From: Mnemiopsis leidyi
Lineage: Eukaryota > Ctenophora > Tentaculata > Lobata > Bolinopsidae
Direction: 5' to 3'
NCBI GenBank assembly: GCA_000226015.1
Contig: JH154060.1
Span: forward strand, 58,222 to 122,221
Length of the DNA: 64,000 nt
Both the position numbers and the translations under genes were made by a program. Below are positions 35,557 to 47,950 of this stretch, one piece after another. The notes below the pieces were generated by a model that saw only the letters and a list, made by a program, of their open reading frames with translations, had not been told where the DNA came from and made no database searches. The first letter of the stretch is position 1, and each line of letters begins with the position of its first letter.

Positions 35557-35624
35557 GGGAATAAAACCGGTGGACTTTGTCCGCGGCGGATCCGTTGCGG
35601 ACAAAGCCTGCCGGTTTTATCCCC
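35557..35624. repeat. 68-bp near-perfect hairpin
   Basis: Inverted arms of 28 bp (GGGAATAAAACCGGTGGACT... and its complement) pair at 24 of 28 positions around a 12-base loop. The arms are much more GC-rich than the flanks. It could be the relic of a miniature inverted-repeat element or a structured RNA element. Confidence 0.75.
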
Positions 35625-36665
35625 TAATTTTCACAAACAAATTAGAATAAACAAGATTAATTAGATTTTTCTAATCGTTTGATGATCTATAGATATTTGA
35701 TTCAAGTTGAAAAAATAAACGTCAGTTTCTGATTTTATCATTATCATTTAACGAAAAGGTTGGCCTGATCCAGCAAATCTCAGACCCGCCCAAATCTGAA
35801 GTAAAGGAAGTAACGCTAAATCTTGTACTTGAAGCTCACATGTAATCAACTCGACTTATATGATCATAGTCATATAGTGGGAATGACCAATTTCAGGATA
35901 CTGTCAGCATGAAACGCGTCGATTGCGATCTTGAACTATAATACCGATCACGAACATCAATATGCGATGAGTACTGTAAATATTACTAGCACCGGTAATC
36001 TTGCATGAAATTGACGGTGTGTCTGTCGCTTCATAGCAGTCTGCACTTTAACATATCAGTCGACGCCGACTTCTACAGACCATGGGTTGTATACAATTGC
36101 GTTTCAAACTTTCGAAACAGACGGCATTATACTGCAGGATATAACCTTAACGGCTTCCGACTTCGCGTAGCGGTAAAGAAAACAGTTGCACAAATATGGC
36201 GTGAAACTTTGTCAAAAACGAAATTAAGCAATATAAGATTATTTTTATTTTACGTATTTATACTTTGTAGCCTAGTCTAGAAGGTCGCAATAAATATAGT
36301 AAACCTGATTTGCTATATTTTTAGCCTTTTTCAGTATGCCAAAAGAACTAAAAATATAAGTTTTTAGGAAACCCCAACGAGGTTTGAATTGCTGTAACTG
36401 CAGCTGTTGACGTTGGGAAAATATTTCAAGGCCATCAGTATGAAGTTCTCAATAATAATATTTTTCGATTAAAAATTTCATGCTATGGCCTATTGGACAT
36501 CTTGATCACGGTGGCAAATAGGCAATAGCATAAAATTTTTTCTTTGCACACCACATTTTGATTTGGTTAACCTTCTATGCAATATACTTGTGAACACTAT
36601 TCCGAAGACAAGGCAATGGCATACTTTCTCCCAATTTACCAAATTACAGACGGAAATAAAGAATG
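35625..36665. other. Intergenic stretch, nothing recognised
   Basis: Includes a 91-residue ORF at 36005-36280 with a true ATG but no recognisable family. No other signal. Confidence 0.4.
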
Positions 36666-36674
36666 AACATGCTG

Positions 36675-37576
36675 GGTAAACGGACTGTACCGCGACACGG
36701 ACTGTACCGCGACACGGACTGTACCGCGACAGATGTTGTCAGGAAGCTTTGTCGCGGAACAGTCCGCTCAACAGACACTACCGCGACAGGGACTGAACCG
36801 CGACAGTTCTACCCTTTCTGATCGAAACATCCTAGTATGAACATTATGAGTCATAGTGAAGGACGTTTCTGGATCGGGAAGTTCGTCCGGGAACAAATGT
36901 TATTGTTGAGGATGACATGATTGCCAATGATATCTACTTTCCGTCCCTTCTTTAACACTTGTTCAGCTTGCGAACTTGTTATCCCAATCAGTGAACATAT
37001 GTTCACGTGACCACCACTGACACTACTCATGAGTACACACCAGAGCTCACGTCACAGTGACTATAAACGTGTTCTCGTTTTTCCAGTCAGTGAACATGAG
37101 AACATAACAGGGTCACGTCACGATGACTTACAGCATGCTTGCACACTTTATGCGGTCATGCGATCCCTCAGTTAAGGAAAACGGGCTCACGGTATGAGCC
37201 ACAAGAAAAGCTCCCTTACTCAGTGAATCAATATATCGCAGGAATCAACCATTCAATTAGGGGTCGTCAACATATGACGTCAGCAAATTTTCGGTAATTT
37301 TTACCCCCCTCCACCCTCCGTCATCATTCATCATCATCACATATGATGACGTCATATGTGAACGACCCCTTACCTTTATTAAATACAAGTACCAATCAGC
37401 AGTGAAATTAATGCTGCTGACTTTAAATCTAATTAGAATTGAAATAGGAAAAATTTGTCGCGGTACAGTCCGCTCAACAGACACTACCGCGACACGGACT
37501 GAACCGCGACAAGACTAACTATTGTCGCTCAAAACCTGTCGCGGTACAGTCCGTGTCGCGGTACAGTCCGTGAATC
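36675..37576. mobile_element. Non-autonomous DNA transposon, Mutator-like, 902 bp
   Basis: The ends carry a perfect 35-bp inverted match built from a 17-bp unit (ACGGACTGTACCGCGAC): three units on the left, two on the right in the opposite sense. A 9-bp AACATGCTG lies directly outside each end (36666-36674 and 37577-37585), read as a target-site duplication. Nine bases fits Mutator-like elements. A 56-bp subterminal segment is repeated in direct orientation (36750-36805 and 37456-37511). No transposase ORF is inside. Confidence 0.75.
37260..37369. mobile_element. 110-bp MITE, PIF/Harbinger-like, nested
   Basis: Inverted termini GGGGTCGT..ACATATGACGTCA and complement, flanked on both sides by TTA (37257-37259 and 37370-37372). 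A 3-bp TWA duplication is typical of PIF/Harbinger. It sits inside the Mutator-like element, so it inserted later. Confidence 0.7.
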
Positions 37577-37585
37577 AACATGCTG

Positions 37586-40500
37586 TATCTGCATTTTTGA
37601 TAAATATCCGTCCTTGCCAATGCCAGCTTGCCCCTGCTTGGCACTAAATAAGCATTCTGAAGGTATGCTACGCTACTGGTTGCTCTAGGCTGAAACACTG
37701 AAGCTGTACAAAATGCTTCTCTGAAAAATGTTATCGGAAGTTACCGTGAAAGTATGCCACACTGATCAAGATGTACGCAGCTGTCTCCAAAAAAATTAAA
37801 ACTGGCATAATTCCCTTTGAGACTGGAAAGCAAAGTCTGTAGAGAATCCCGATGTCTTGCATGCATGGCACTCCATTCTAGACATATTTATTGCCCAAAT
37901 GTCTTTCAATTGCAGTTCATCCTTCTCCGGTAAAGTTACAAATCGTATAGGATGATGACCTTGTTTAAAACAACGTCCTCAGTTAGCCGTATCATGCGGG
38001 ACGTCATTTAATTATTACCCAGATAATTCTGTTGGTTTCAACCCAGAAAACCTTAAGTTATCAGCAAATTTCAAATTTGGGACTGACTTTTTCTTTTTTA
38101 TCTGTTTTTTGGTTGCAACTATAATATGCAGCCCCCGTACCTACCCTATTGACGTTACATAGCGCAATGAAGCCGTACTTTTGACTGGCAATAACGCGTG
38201 CGGTTTCCTAAAATATTTTGGGGTCCATCATTCAACGTATAGTCTGCAGTATCTTATACCTCCGATTTTAATTCGTATAAGGCACATTGATTAATGTAAC
38301 TTCTATGGCATCGAGATGTGTTTGAATTTTATTCAGTAACTTGGCAATACAATATAAAGGCGTTTTATCAAAGAAGCCAATCTTAGAATCGGGAACATAA
38401 AACTTTTAACTTAATAAGGATGGATTACTGTAGTCAACTACAACAAGCCTATTGCTCTATGATATAAACATAAGTTAAGCATGAGGATCCACCACTGCTG
38501 AAGTTTGGTGCGGAGCTTACCTTCAAAATTACGACAAAAATAGTTAGATAATTCTAATCATGAAAACAAACGTTAACGCAGTGATAACAAAGTCCGGACA
38601 AGGAACGAACTGGCACGTGGCAAACCCTGCAAGACCGGATTGATATAATTAAACCAATTAGACAAATTTGAGCGGAGTAAGAATGTGAACAATGAACTAG
38701 GTAACCCAGAGCGGACCGACCGACAACCTGGAACCCTGGACAAATCGGACGAATCGAACGTGACGGATAAAATAAAATAGTGACCTATCACAGGGGGTTA
38801 TACATGTGCTAGGTACGAAAATTGGAGCGCAGAGCCGGGGGACTCTGACCTTACCATTAGGGTTAATTGACGGCCTAATTGTACAGAGTGCGGGTGCCCC
38901 CTAACCTTGGTTTACACTTCCTGCAGTTATAGCCTAATGTCCCCTCTTGGGTGCTGGCTGTATACTCACTGGAACTGTGTTTTAGAGACACTGCTCCGTC
39001 TTGAATCTTACCAGAGGTTTAATTTAAATTTGATACAGCTTTAAATGGCACTATTGCATTGCTGCTCTACATATTTCCTAGCTTAATATGGTGGGCGGGT
39101 GTTTAACATTTTCGGCCTGTTATTGTAACCACAGTTTATTTTAGACGACATACAAGCCAGTTATATGCACCAAAAGATACTCACTCTCGGTAAATTTAAA
39201 TTTTTAGCAAACAACAACTGATACCTAGTAAACTAAACAGGATTTGAGAATTCTGATATTATATTTCTACTTCTATAAGTATAACGCTACTGGTATATAG
39301 AACTTACAAATCACAAAACCATGGATATAACGGAACAACAAAAAACTCGAGATCTCCAACAAAGATAATAGTCGGCGGATTACCACAAATGAACCCCGAA
39401 AAGACGACCACAACTCCAAGCGCAGGTCGCAAACTGAGTGGAAGTACACACTCAGGTCGAACTCAAGCCACCCATCTCCCTGGATACATGGGCGGAGTTG
39501 GTCCATTATGTCCTTAGACGTCAGCCTGGTAGTTGGACCGGCATGTACCGGACTGTAGCTGTAATCGTATTGGCATGCAGGACTGCCGTGGTTGTGCCGA
39601 CTATTTTGGTGAAGTTGGAGGATCTTATTTGCAGCTAATGGAGATATATCGGGTGATTGAATCGCGTAATTATAACTTCCCAATAACTGTACTAAATCTC
39701 GATTGAATTAGACGTATCTTTGTTGTACGGGAAATTGATGTGGCTATTTTGATTTACTGATATAGTTCTATTAGTATACGGCTAATTGCTTCCTGGTAAA
39801 GCTATGGAATGCTTAAACCCCCAATCCTTGTCAAGAGAGGCGCTTTCCGGATATATCAACTTATCAAGTATGTATAAATATCGTGACAGAAAATTGCGCG
39901 ATGCTCCGATAGATACACATGTTCACAGTACGATTACGCAGCAATTGATAATTACTTTAAGTTCAGAGAGGGCAACCTCAAAACATTTCTTTGGTTTCAA
40001 AATTGGGCAAAAACCACAATGAAGACTCTGAGGTTCATATAAAGTAACTGCACTTAAAAGTTAAACGCCGATATCTTCGACCAAAAGATGTGATCACATT
40101 CTAACAATCGCTCTCTCTGTTCTAAGTCATTAAGCTTTCTGCATGAGAACAACTGAAGTTACCAATCATTGTGTAATTACTTAAACCTAAAGATGACATC
40201 AGATCAATCTGCAAAACTGCAATTATCTTGCTCATTTCGATGATTTTTGCGGCAATGACCTGATTACTGATTACTGAACTTGAAAAGTCGGCTAATTTGC
40301 GTTTGGAATAGCATCATCATGTTGCAGCATGAAACTGTAAAAAGATGAAAATAGGATTTTTGGATTCACGGTCAAAGCAGCTTGTGCCAACGCAGCAAGT
40401 TCTTCTTTAATCACGATTATGATAACTGGGTGACCTACCAAGGGGTAACGTTGATAAGGCAATTTAAATATCAAATTGAATATTGAAGATAGATAAGCAA

Positions 40501-42860
40501 CCGACAAGGCCGGGCCAGAATTGCTAAAGGAACTCTCTAGCTCAACTTAGCATATGGGAACATAGCCTTGCTTTGAGATTTTAAATTGATAATAGCAACT
40601 GTTCAACTGGGCTATTCAAAGCTTTGCATTCACGATTTTATGAATACGTCATAGCCCTAACTAGTTAAGGAAAAAAATCCGCCTCCCGGAGCTACAGGTT
40701 TGACAGAAAATCTACTGAATGGTTAACAATAGCAATTACTCTTTCGACTAAAATTCGTTAAGCTTTAAGATTCAGGAAAGGCTCGAAGAGCAAATGCTCT
40801 CTAAAATCGGGGCCGTATGTATCTGAATTACCGACAAATGGATTTGGGGTCTTAGCAGAGTCATTAGTGGGATAACTGTGAATGAAATTTTGATGGAACG
40901 ATTGTCAGGCGATAAAATCCCCAACATGCAGGATCAGATCAGTTCTATTATGAGAATATTACGGTTCGTCGCGTTGAAGCAAAGTGGCATCGAAATATTA
41001 TGACTCATGTATATATTCAAAGCCCTGCTTGATGATTCCAAACTCCAACGCTATTTTAGCTATAATTCTAGAAAGATAGGTAATCTATGAATAAGGAATC
41101 AGATTTATGAGGACAAAATGGTCTGATTTATATCAAATTAATTGCTCTTTAATTCTTTGAACGAAAGTTGAAAGAGCGAGCATGAGATAAAGATATTAAA
41201 CTTAAGTGTTCAGCTATTTTTAGGGTTGGGCCTTTCATACTAAGCATCACATTTCAGCCCATTTATATTAATTTAACGAACTTTTACCGAAGATAGCCAT
41301 CTAAAGCTTTGCGCCCATGGCTACGTTAGATGGTTCAGATTAAAGGTTTCGCTTGCTTAAGTATTGGAAAAAGCGTCAATACACCGAAATAGAAAAGTAT
41401 TTTTTAAGCCCAAGTAAGTTTGCTATGTACTAACATACGCATTAATTTGTCCTGCCTAGTTATAATTGTTAAGAACAAAGGCAGATGGCAAGACCTGATT
41501 AGCAAGATTATAAAGGGGTATTCCAGTAAAGAGGAGAAGACAACAATCAAGAATTACTTGACAAACATCCAATGAAAGACCTGATCATGCCCTCTCATTG
41601 TCGAACAACAAACTCGTGAAGCAAATATTGATTGCCGCAGTGTTGAACAGAGGTAAGCTATGGGAAAACTCCACTTTCCAAGCATTAACCAAGACAATCT
41701 GACTAGATGGTAAACGTACTGTGATTCTCTAGATGGTAATTAAGTAGAAATACTAATAGGGCTAATGTAGTCGTTTTATCTTTATAAAAGTCCTAGGACT
41801 ATGTTGCATGTGTTGAAGTTCTAGAATATCCGGGAGACAAGGAAAGTTGGTGCATGCCGAAAAAGGAGGTTCGGACTCGGTTTGAAGTCGTTTTGTTTAG
41901 TTATAACGAATGACAAGACAGCAGATCGGCAGATAAGTGAAGAATTAGACCGTAAACCGGGCAAAATTGGTCCTTGGTTTGTGTAATCATTAACAATTCA
42001 GGAAAATTTAAAAAACGATTTGTGACAGTATTTTTAATGCCTCTTCCGGTCAAGTTTAAATTTGCTGCCAATCAACCCCAAATTTTTCAATGATTTCCAA
42101 GTTTGAGGAATAACGCCTAGCGATGGAGACATGGATCACATCCCGCAAAACTTTGTTAACGAATCTAGGGATTAATATGTTATGTAAAACTTACGTCGGG
42201 CGCTTGACTTAATGAAAGATACTAAAATATATAAAAAGCTAGAAGAAAATCTTCTAGTTCAGAGAATCTTCTACTCTTTACCCATATCAAATTTAGGTAC
42301 GACTATGAAGCACTTCTGTCTTCAATAAGCTTACAAGATATAACATTAAGGTATCCCGCGATAAAATTTGATGATGAATGTAGCAATTAGAAAATAATCA
42401 ATCCAGGTCGCAGTTTGGTCAAACTTCTATACTCAACAGGCGTCCAAATACCTGGGTCTTGAGCTCGAATTACCCATCCTGCCATCCACCCTAAGGATTC
42501 TACTTGAAAGAAAGGACTTGCCCTCGAGATTTTAGCTCTTGTACATGTAGTCTAATTACCCGCGGTGTCGGAATTCAAAGTCGAACGGATCTTTTCTTTG
42601 GATCTACTCGAAGTTGAAGTAAATTTTGGTAACTTTAAGTTTGGTCGCACCTAGCTTGCATCCCGGTACGTGTATGACAAAGCTTAAGAACCAATTTTGA
42701 TTTCATTTTGATGAAGCGATCGTACCCACTACCCACAACTAAAATGAAGGCAGTGCCAGGCTACTATCATTCGAGTAGATATATTCTGATATGCTCCGCT
42801 CATTTTCCGGTACCCTGACTCCCAAGGTACTTTGCCGAGGTACTACTAAACTTGCCCTTG
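37586..42860. other. Intergenic stretch, no recognised gene
   Basis: AT-rich. Apart from the low-confidence exon-like block at 39430-39683, no coding or RNA signal is seen. Confidence 0.45.
39430..39683 (-). other. Possible orphan coding block
   Basis: An open frame on the minus strand, richer in G+C than its surroundings. It contains a Ser/Tyr/His-rich stretch (HGSPACQYDYSYSPVHAG), with an AG acceptor upstream near 39690 and a GTAATC donor-like site near 39390. It looks like a low-complexity part of a transcription factor or a cytoplasmic tail, but nothing adjacent confirms it. Confidence 0.2.
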
Positions 42861-42879
42861 GGAGGCACGTTCTACGAGC

Positions 42880-43020
42880 CAGGAAGTGAGCAGGTCTCTA
42901 CCCGGATCTGCATCAGCTGACATGCCATAGCCGGGAATCGAACACCGGCCTAGCGGCCTTCCTTGTTCGATGGTCCGGCTGGGAGGCGAGGATGTTACCA
43001 TTGATTCACTCAGCAAACTA
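42880..43020 (-). mobile_element. tRNA-derived SINE-like fragment
   Basis: On the minus strand a box A-like GAATCAATGGTAACATCC is followed about 60 bases later by box B-like GGTGTTCGATTCCCGGC, a strong match to the tRNA internal promoter. Pairing elsewhere is poor and no CCA-type end follows, so this is a SINE head or tRNA relic. Confidence 0.5.
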
Positions 43021-43615
43021 AAAGGAGATTACAATATGCATAATCAGTGCAGGTGAGGCGTGGCTCATGTAGAGTCTACTACTTGCATTATTGATGAGGG
43101 ATCTCGAAACGTGGGACCTAGAATCTTACTCAGCTTCTCTTCTTCCGTGTCCCTGTTGAGAAGTTGTCTTTGTTCAAGAACTTCAGGCAGTCTCTTCAAA
43201 GCAATCTCGGTCTGTGCTCACAGAAGTCTCCGGCGCTATCCCATTTTTTACGATTGAAGTCTTTGTTCAACAATCTTTGCCCTAATCCAGCAACCTCAGT
43301 TTCTGTTGAGCGATGTTTGTACTTGTCGGCAGTATTCAACCGTCATAAAACATTAAAACCTGTATTCTCTGTTCTCTGTTCTTATACAGCTACCATAAAA
43401 TCTGCTCTCTGTGCAGGATCTTCTTCCGACAGGGTCATAGTTCCCGGTTATTCCAAATAAAGACATCCAGCACTTTTTGCTTTTGTGTCACCTGCCCCGC
43501 CCCCCTCAAGGATGGGCTTCATTGTATTAAATTTACGGGCCGTAGCTTTACAGCCCCATGTTGCTTTTATTGTTTTGGTTATAAAATTGCTGACGTTCAT
43601 GAGTTTTCTGTTAAA

Positions 43616-44387
43616 CTTAAGGGGGAATTGTAAAAATTTAGCTAGACCAACGGACTGTACAGTAACCTAAAGCACCCTAATGGGCATCAATTGCACCACT
43701 TATTTTTTGATTCTAAGATGACGCTTTTTTAAAAATCGCAAAAAGAAAATTTTTCCGAGAATTTGGAAATTTTTGGAAATTTACATTGCATGAATTAAAC
43801 TCAGCCGTTTCTAGTTGAATCATGCTGAAAATTTGCACGAATTTTATTTATACCTTTGTTAAGCAGCTGTAAAAATTTCACGAAAAACTAATAAAAGTTG
43901 ACTCAATGGCACCTGTCCAAAGTTGCCAAGTCCCAAAAATTTCTTTTTTANGTTAACTAACTTTGAAAATTTGCACATGCTACTGTGAAATGTACAAGCA
44001 CCTTGAAACTTTGCTACACAGGTAGAAGACAGCGATAGAAAATTTTGATGCTATGAAAAGTCTAGTTTACNNNNNNNNNNNCATTGAGTTCAACTTTTAT
44101 TCAGTTTTTCGTGAAATTTTCACAGCTGCTTTACAAAGGTATAAATAAAATTCGTGCAAATTTTCAGCATGATTCAACGAGAAACGGCTGAGTTTTATTC
44201 CTGCAATGTAATTTTCCAAAAATTTCCAAATTCTCGGAAAAATTTTCTTTTTGCGATTTTTAAAAATGCGTCATCTTAGAATCAAAAAATAAGTGGTGCA
44301 ATTGATGCCCGTTAGGGTGCTTTAGGTTCCTGTACAGTCAGTTCGTCTAGCTTCCACAAACCCCTGTTTGCTACAATTCCCCCTTAA
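43616..44387. mobile_element. Foldback (long inverted-repeat) element with a gap
   Basis: Arms of about 293 bp (43616-43908) and 306 bp (44082-44387) are inverted copies: the left starts TTAAGGGGGAATTGTA and the right ends TACAATTCCCCCTTAA. Differences are scattered substitutions and short indels. The spacer 43909-44070 has one unknown base (43951), and an 11-N gap (44071-44081) abuts the right arm, as expected where assembly struggles with a palindrome. No ORF is inside. It is a non-autonomous DNA element or MITE-like palindrome. Confidence 0.85.
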
Positions 44388-47300
44388 ATCCATCCAAAGC
44401 AGTTTGTATTTATCATTAGATTAGATATTTCGTTTATTAAGTAATAACTTATGAGTTATGACAGTTAATGAACTAATTATAATGAGCCCCAACACATATG
44501 GGCAGCTGGGGTATGCTCTTTAGCACACAACGTAAATTCCAACAGTCTAATTGAGGCAGAGCGTTTCCTCCTTGAGTAAGGATTAGACTATCTATACTCC
44601 AAATATTGCTTCTGGCACGGACTCTCGTCGTCTTTTGTACAAATTGTACCATGTATACCCGGTATATGTTTGCTGCTTGCATGTTCCTATTCGTGGGTAT
44701 TGTGTACAAACAATGCTGCACAAATTTGTACAGTCCTTTTAATGCGGTTATCCGTTATGGCCAATTTCTTTGACTGTTAGTGTATGACAAAATATGCATA
44801 TCGATTTATTGGTTTGTCTTGAGGTTCTTGCCCTTAACTGGAATACATAGCACTGCATACTGCTCACGGTGCCAAGAGTATAGTATAGTATAAGTACAAT
44901 ATTATACAATGTAGTTAGTACAGGCCCTAAGTTGCTTGCTTGTTTCCTACATATAAAGCAGGGCATCTTGTGCCCTATAAGTATAAGCTTGTTCCTTTAC
45001 AATCGAAGCTACGATCAATGATCGTGCTAACTTGTTGGCTGACGAATGTTTATGTTCTCAATGTTCTCACCAGCCGAATCCCACCGGATCTCAGTTGATC
45101 ATTGTCAACTGCCGCCGGTCTGCCTTGCTGAATATTTGACGCTTGCTCTATTGTCAAGATATTGTATCCAAGGAAGCTATCTTGAGACTAGTGCGGGAAA
45201 CGTGTGTTTCGTGTGCTGTATCTGTAATCTGGTCCTGATTGTGAATTGTGATACATAAACCTGTACGCTTTAATTTGTTTGCTCGCGTCCATATTTGATA
45301 GAAACAGTCGCATGCAGACTATTTTGATAGCATTATAGCAATTTCAATTACACAGCAATCACTGCAGTATATGATCTACACACTACACAATTTGATTTGG
45401 TAGCAAATAATTGTACAACACTTAAATTTGAAAAGTGTCACATCAGCTTCTGCATCTTTGTTGATATTTTAATTTCGTAAGTTGCATTAATGGAGCAATA
45501 ACCCACTACTCAACCCCAGATGGATTGGCCGGACATGATCAGTATTTTGTTATGCTGTGCTCAGAGTTTGGAAAAAGCTGAAGTGGAACTGAAGAACACG
45601 GCCGACCGGAATTTGGGCACTTACGTGAAACTCGGATCAGATCAGTCTGACGACGAAATGGAATCCTCAGACGCCGTCAACGCTTAGGCTCTTGGATCTG
45701 ACGTTAATTCTGTATATCACCATCAGTACTTGGCTTTCGCGTTACTCAGATGTCTTCAGATCTTTAATGTAACCATTGGGAGACGCAGAAGTTTGTGGAT
45801 GTTGTGGTTTTTATCAAAAATTTTCTAAGAAGTACCTGGCACGCAGGACGTGCCCACATGAACTTTGACTTTTAGATATTCCCTTTGGAAGACTGCTGAT
45901 TGGTCAATAAAAAAAGTGAACACTTAATATTAACGCAGATGAAGTTGAACCGATGATGAAAACATTTTACAATTACATCTATAAAACGATTGATCATCCA
46001 AGAACTCTGGCTTGCTAGCGATACAATATTCTTGTTCAGCGATCTTTCTTATCATCCTTTTTGGGATTTTATCAAAGAAACAAATTTATGTCTGACCACT
46101 TTGTACCCATTAGTGATTTGCAGTATCATTATGACACCAAAAAATACCCTAACTAGAGGTGGATTACGTGTTGGACAATAATCGAATCTTATCTTTTGTA
46201 CAATATAATCGTCACAGTCTTTTAGTTAGTAAGCTAGAATCTCATGTTTTGAATTGCATTCATGCTCTCATGACTACCCATAATTGCTTTTCGTTATTCT
46301 TTAAATGCTTCGTAAATTTCACATTTGAATAACCTAATCTATCAACATTCAATTCGTATTCTATCTTATTACAATTTAAAAAAGATTGTTGTGAATCGTT
46401 CCTTGAAATAACGAAAATTAAATCCTTTGTGACACAAAATGAAGCAAATGACAAAATTTGGCCGACGTCAGCCATTAGTAGGAGACATCATGCTCCTTAA
46501 CTTTTTAAGATGCAAGAGTAGGATACTACTTTCAAAAACACTTCGACCAAATTTTACAGCCTACACATTCAATTTCAACATCGAAAAGATCACTAATCTA
46601 CGAGACTGCAACAGAAGAATATTGTTGATCCAACTATACGACCACTAGAAGGGAGTGTGGTGTATCTCTTTGGCACTCCCTCAACCTCATACATCCTCAC
46701 AGCTAATCTAATATCCTCGCCGGAATTCAACAATATCTCCGATCCTATTGGATTCTTCCGGCAAAGAGAAGAACATATCAACTAGAATCATGTACTGCAG
46801 TGTATAGTTTAGTAAATCGGGGGTACTTGCGGTGCCTCAACGCGGATGTGTCCACTAATCTTCAAACAATCTGTTGCAGATGTGTGGTTATCGGATTATT
46901 TATGTTCATACATAGCAGATTTATACTCTTCTTAAGTGTGCGTGAAGGAAATACCAATAGCTGCAATAACAACAAAAATCTGAAATGACAACTATAATCA
47001 TTTCGGCGTAGCCCTAATTCCCATGCTGATATAAGTCTTGACCTCCGTATAGCTGTTAACAAGCCTTTACAAATCACTATATCTCATTAATCTTAACGAA
47101 GTTGAGTACGTTTAAGTACGTTCGGTTAACGTCAAATCAATATCTTGTCTTAGTTGCTTTTAATAAGGTTCTGTCATATCTTCTCTACCAGAGACCTTTC
47201 CACCAATAAGATGATAACTCCCGGGCTTTCTCCGCGAGTAATTCTAGTTCTACTAATCTACTCAATTTTTCGAGCTATGTAATATCGTCTCACTGCATTG

Positions 47301-47473
47301 ACAATACTGTTATATTGTATATATTAGGGATATGTGGAATCTCAGGTGCTAATTAAGTAGTACGAAGCTTCAAAGCACTTTCCTGATTTTTCCTCTACAC
47401 AAATTCTTGATAGTATTGGCTAATTGTCAACGAAGAACAGGTTTTGGATTAAGATAATGTCGAGCACTAGTAG
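44388..47473. other. Intergenic stretch, no recognised gene
   Basis: AT-rich, short ORFs only. No supported feature. Confidence 0.45.
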
Positions 47474-47950
47474 TTATTTTTTAACAAACATGAATACATC
47501 ATTCGATTCCGATACCGAATCGGCGTCAAATTAGCTTTCGATTTAAAGGTATTGTTGAGAAATAAAATCAAACAATACACATCGGATGATTTCTATATCC
47601 TAGCGATTATTCTGTCCTTCATAATCTTAAATCTAATAATAATTTTCAGTGGCCACAATGTCAGAAGAATTCACTTGTCCGCCACGAGAATGCAGAACAA
47701 CTTACGACTCAGGAACAAACGGTCGGATAAAGCTTACACTCTCACGGTAATTAAATGTTTACTTTTCATTGTATCATTGATTTGCACATGTACAGACATA
47801 TTCATACATATTTATGATGTCGTCTGTCGAAATGATGCTGTTATATTTTCACTTGGCAAGCATATAGAGAGTAGAGAAAGATCCCACTATTGCGCATGTG
47901 CACATTCTTACATTGCTGTTGTTCAACACTTCAACAATGCTACAAAATAG
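47474..47950 (+). pseudogene. Possible membrane-receptor relic
   Basis: Open over 159 codons without a convincing start. Two hydrophobic helices (YILAIILSFIILNLIIIF and TVIKCLLFIVSLICTCTDIF) are separated by about 30 mostly basic residues ending LRLRNKRSDKAYT, the layout of TM5, third intracellular loop and TM6 of a rhodopsin-type receptor. No other receptor segments are found on either side and diagnostic TM6/TM7 motifs are absent. It is a relic or a chance membrane ORF. Confidence 0.25.

Noticed and set aside
43060-43480. Overlapping ORFs upstream of the foldback element as a gene
   Set aside because: Frames are broken on both strands, with no clear family or splice structure; at best decayed repeat sequence.
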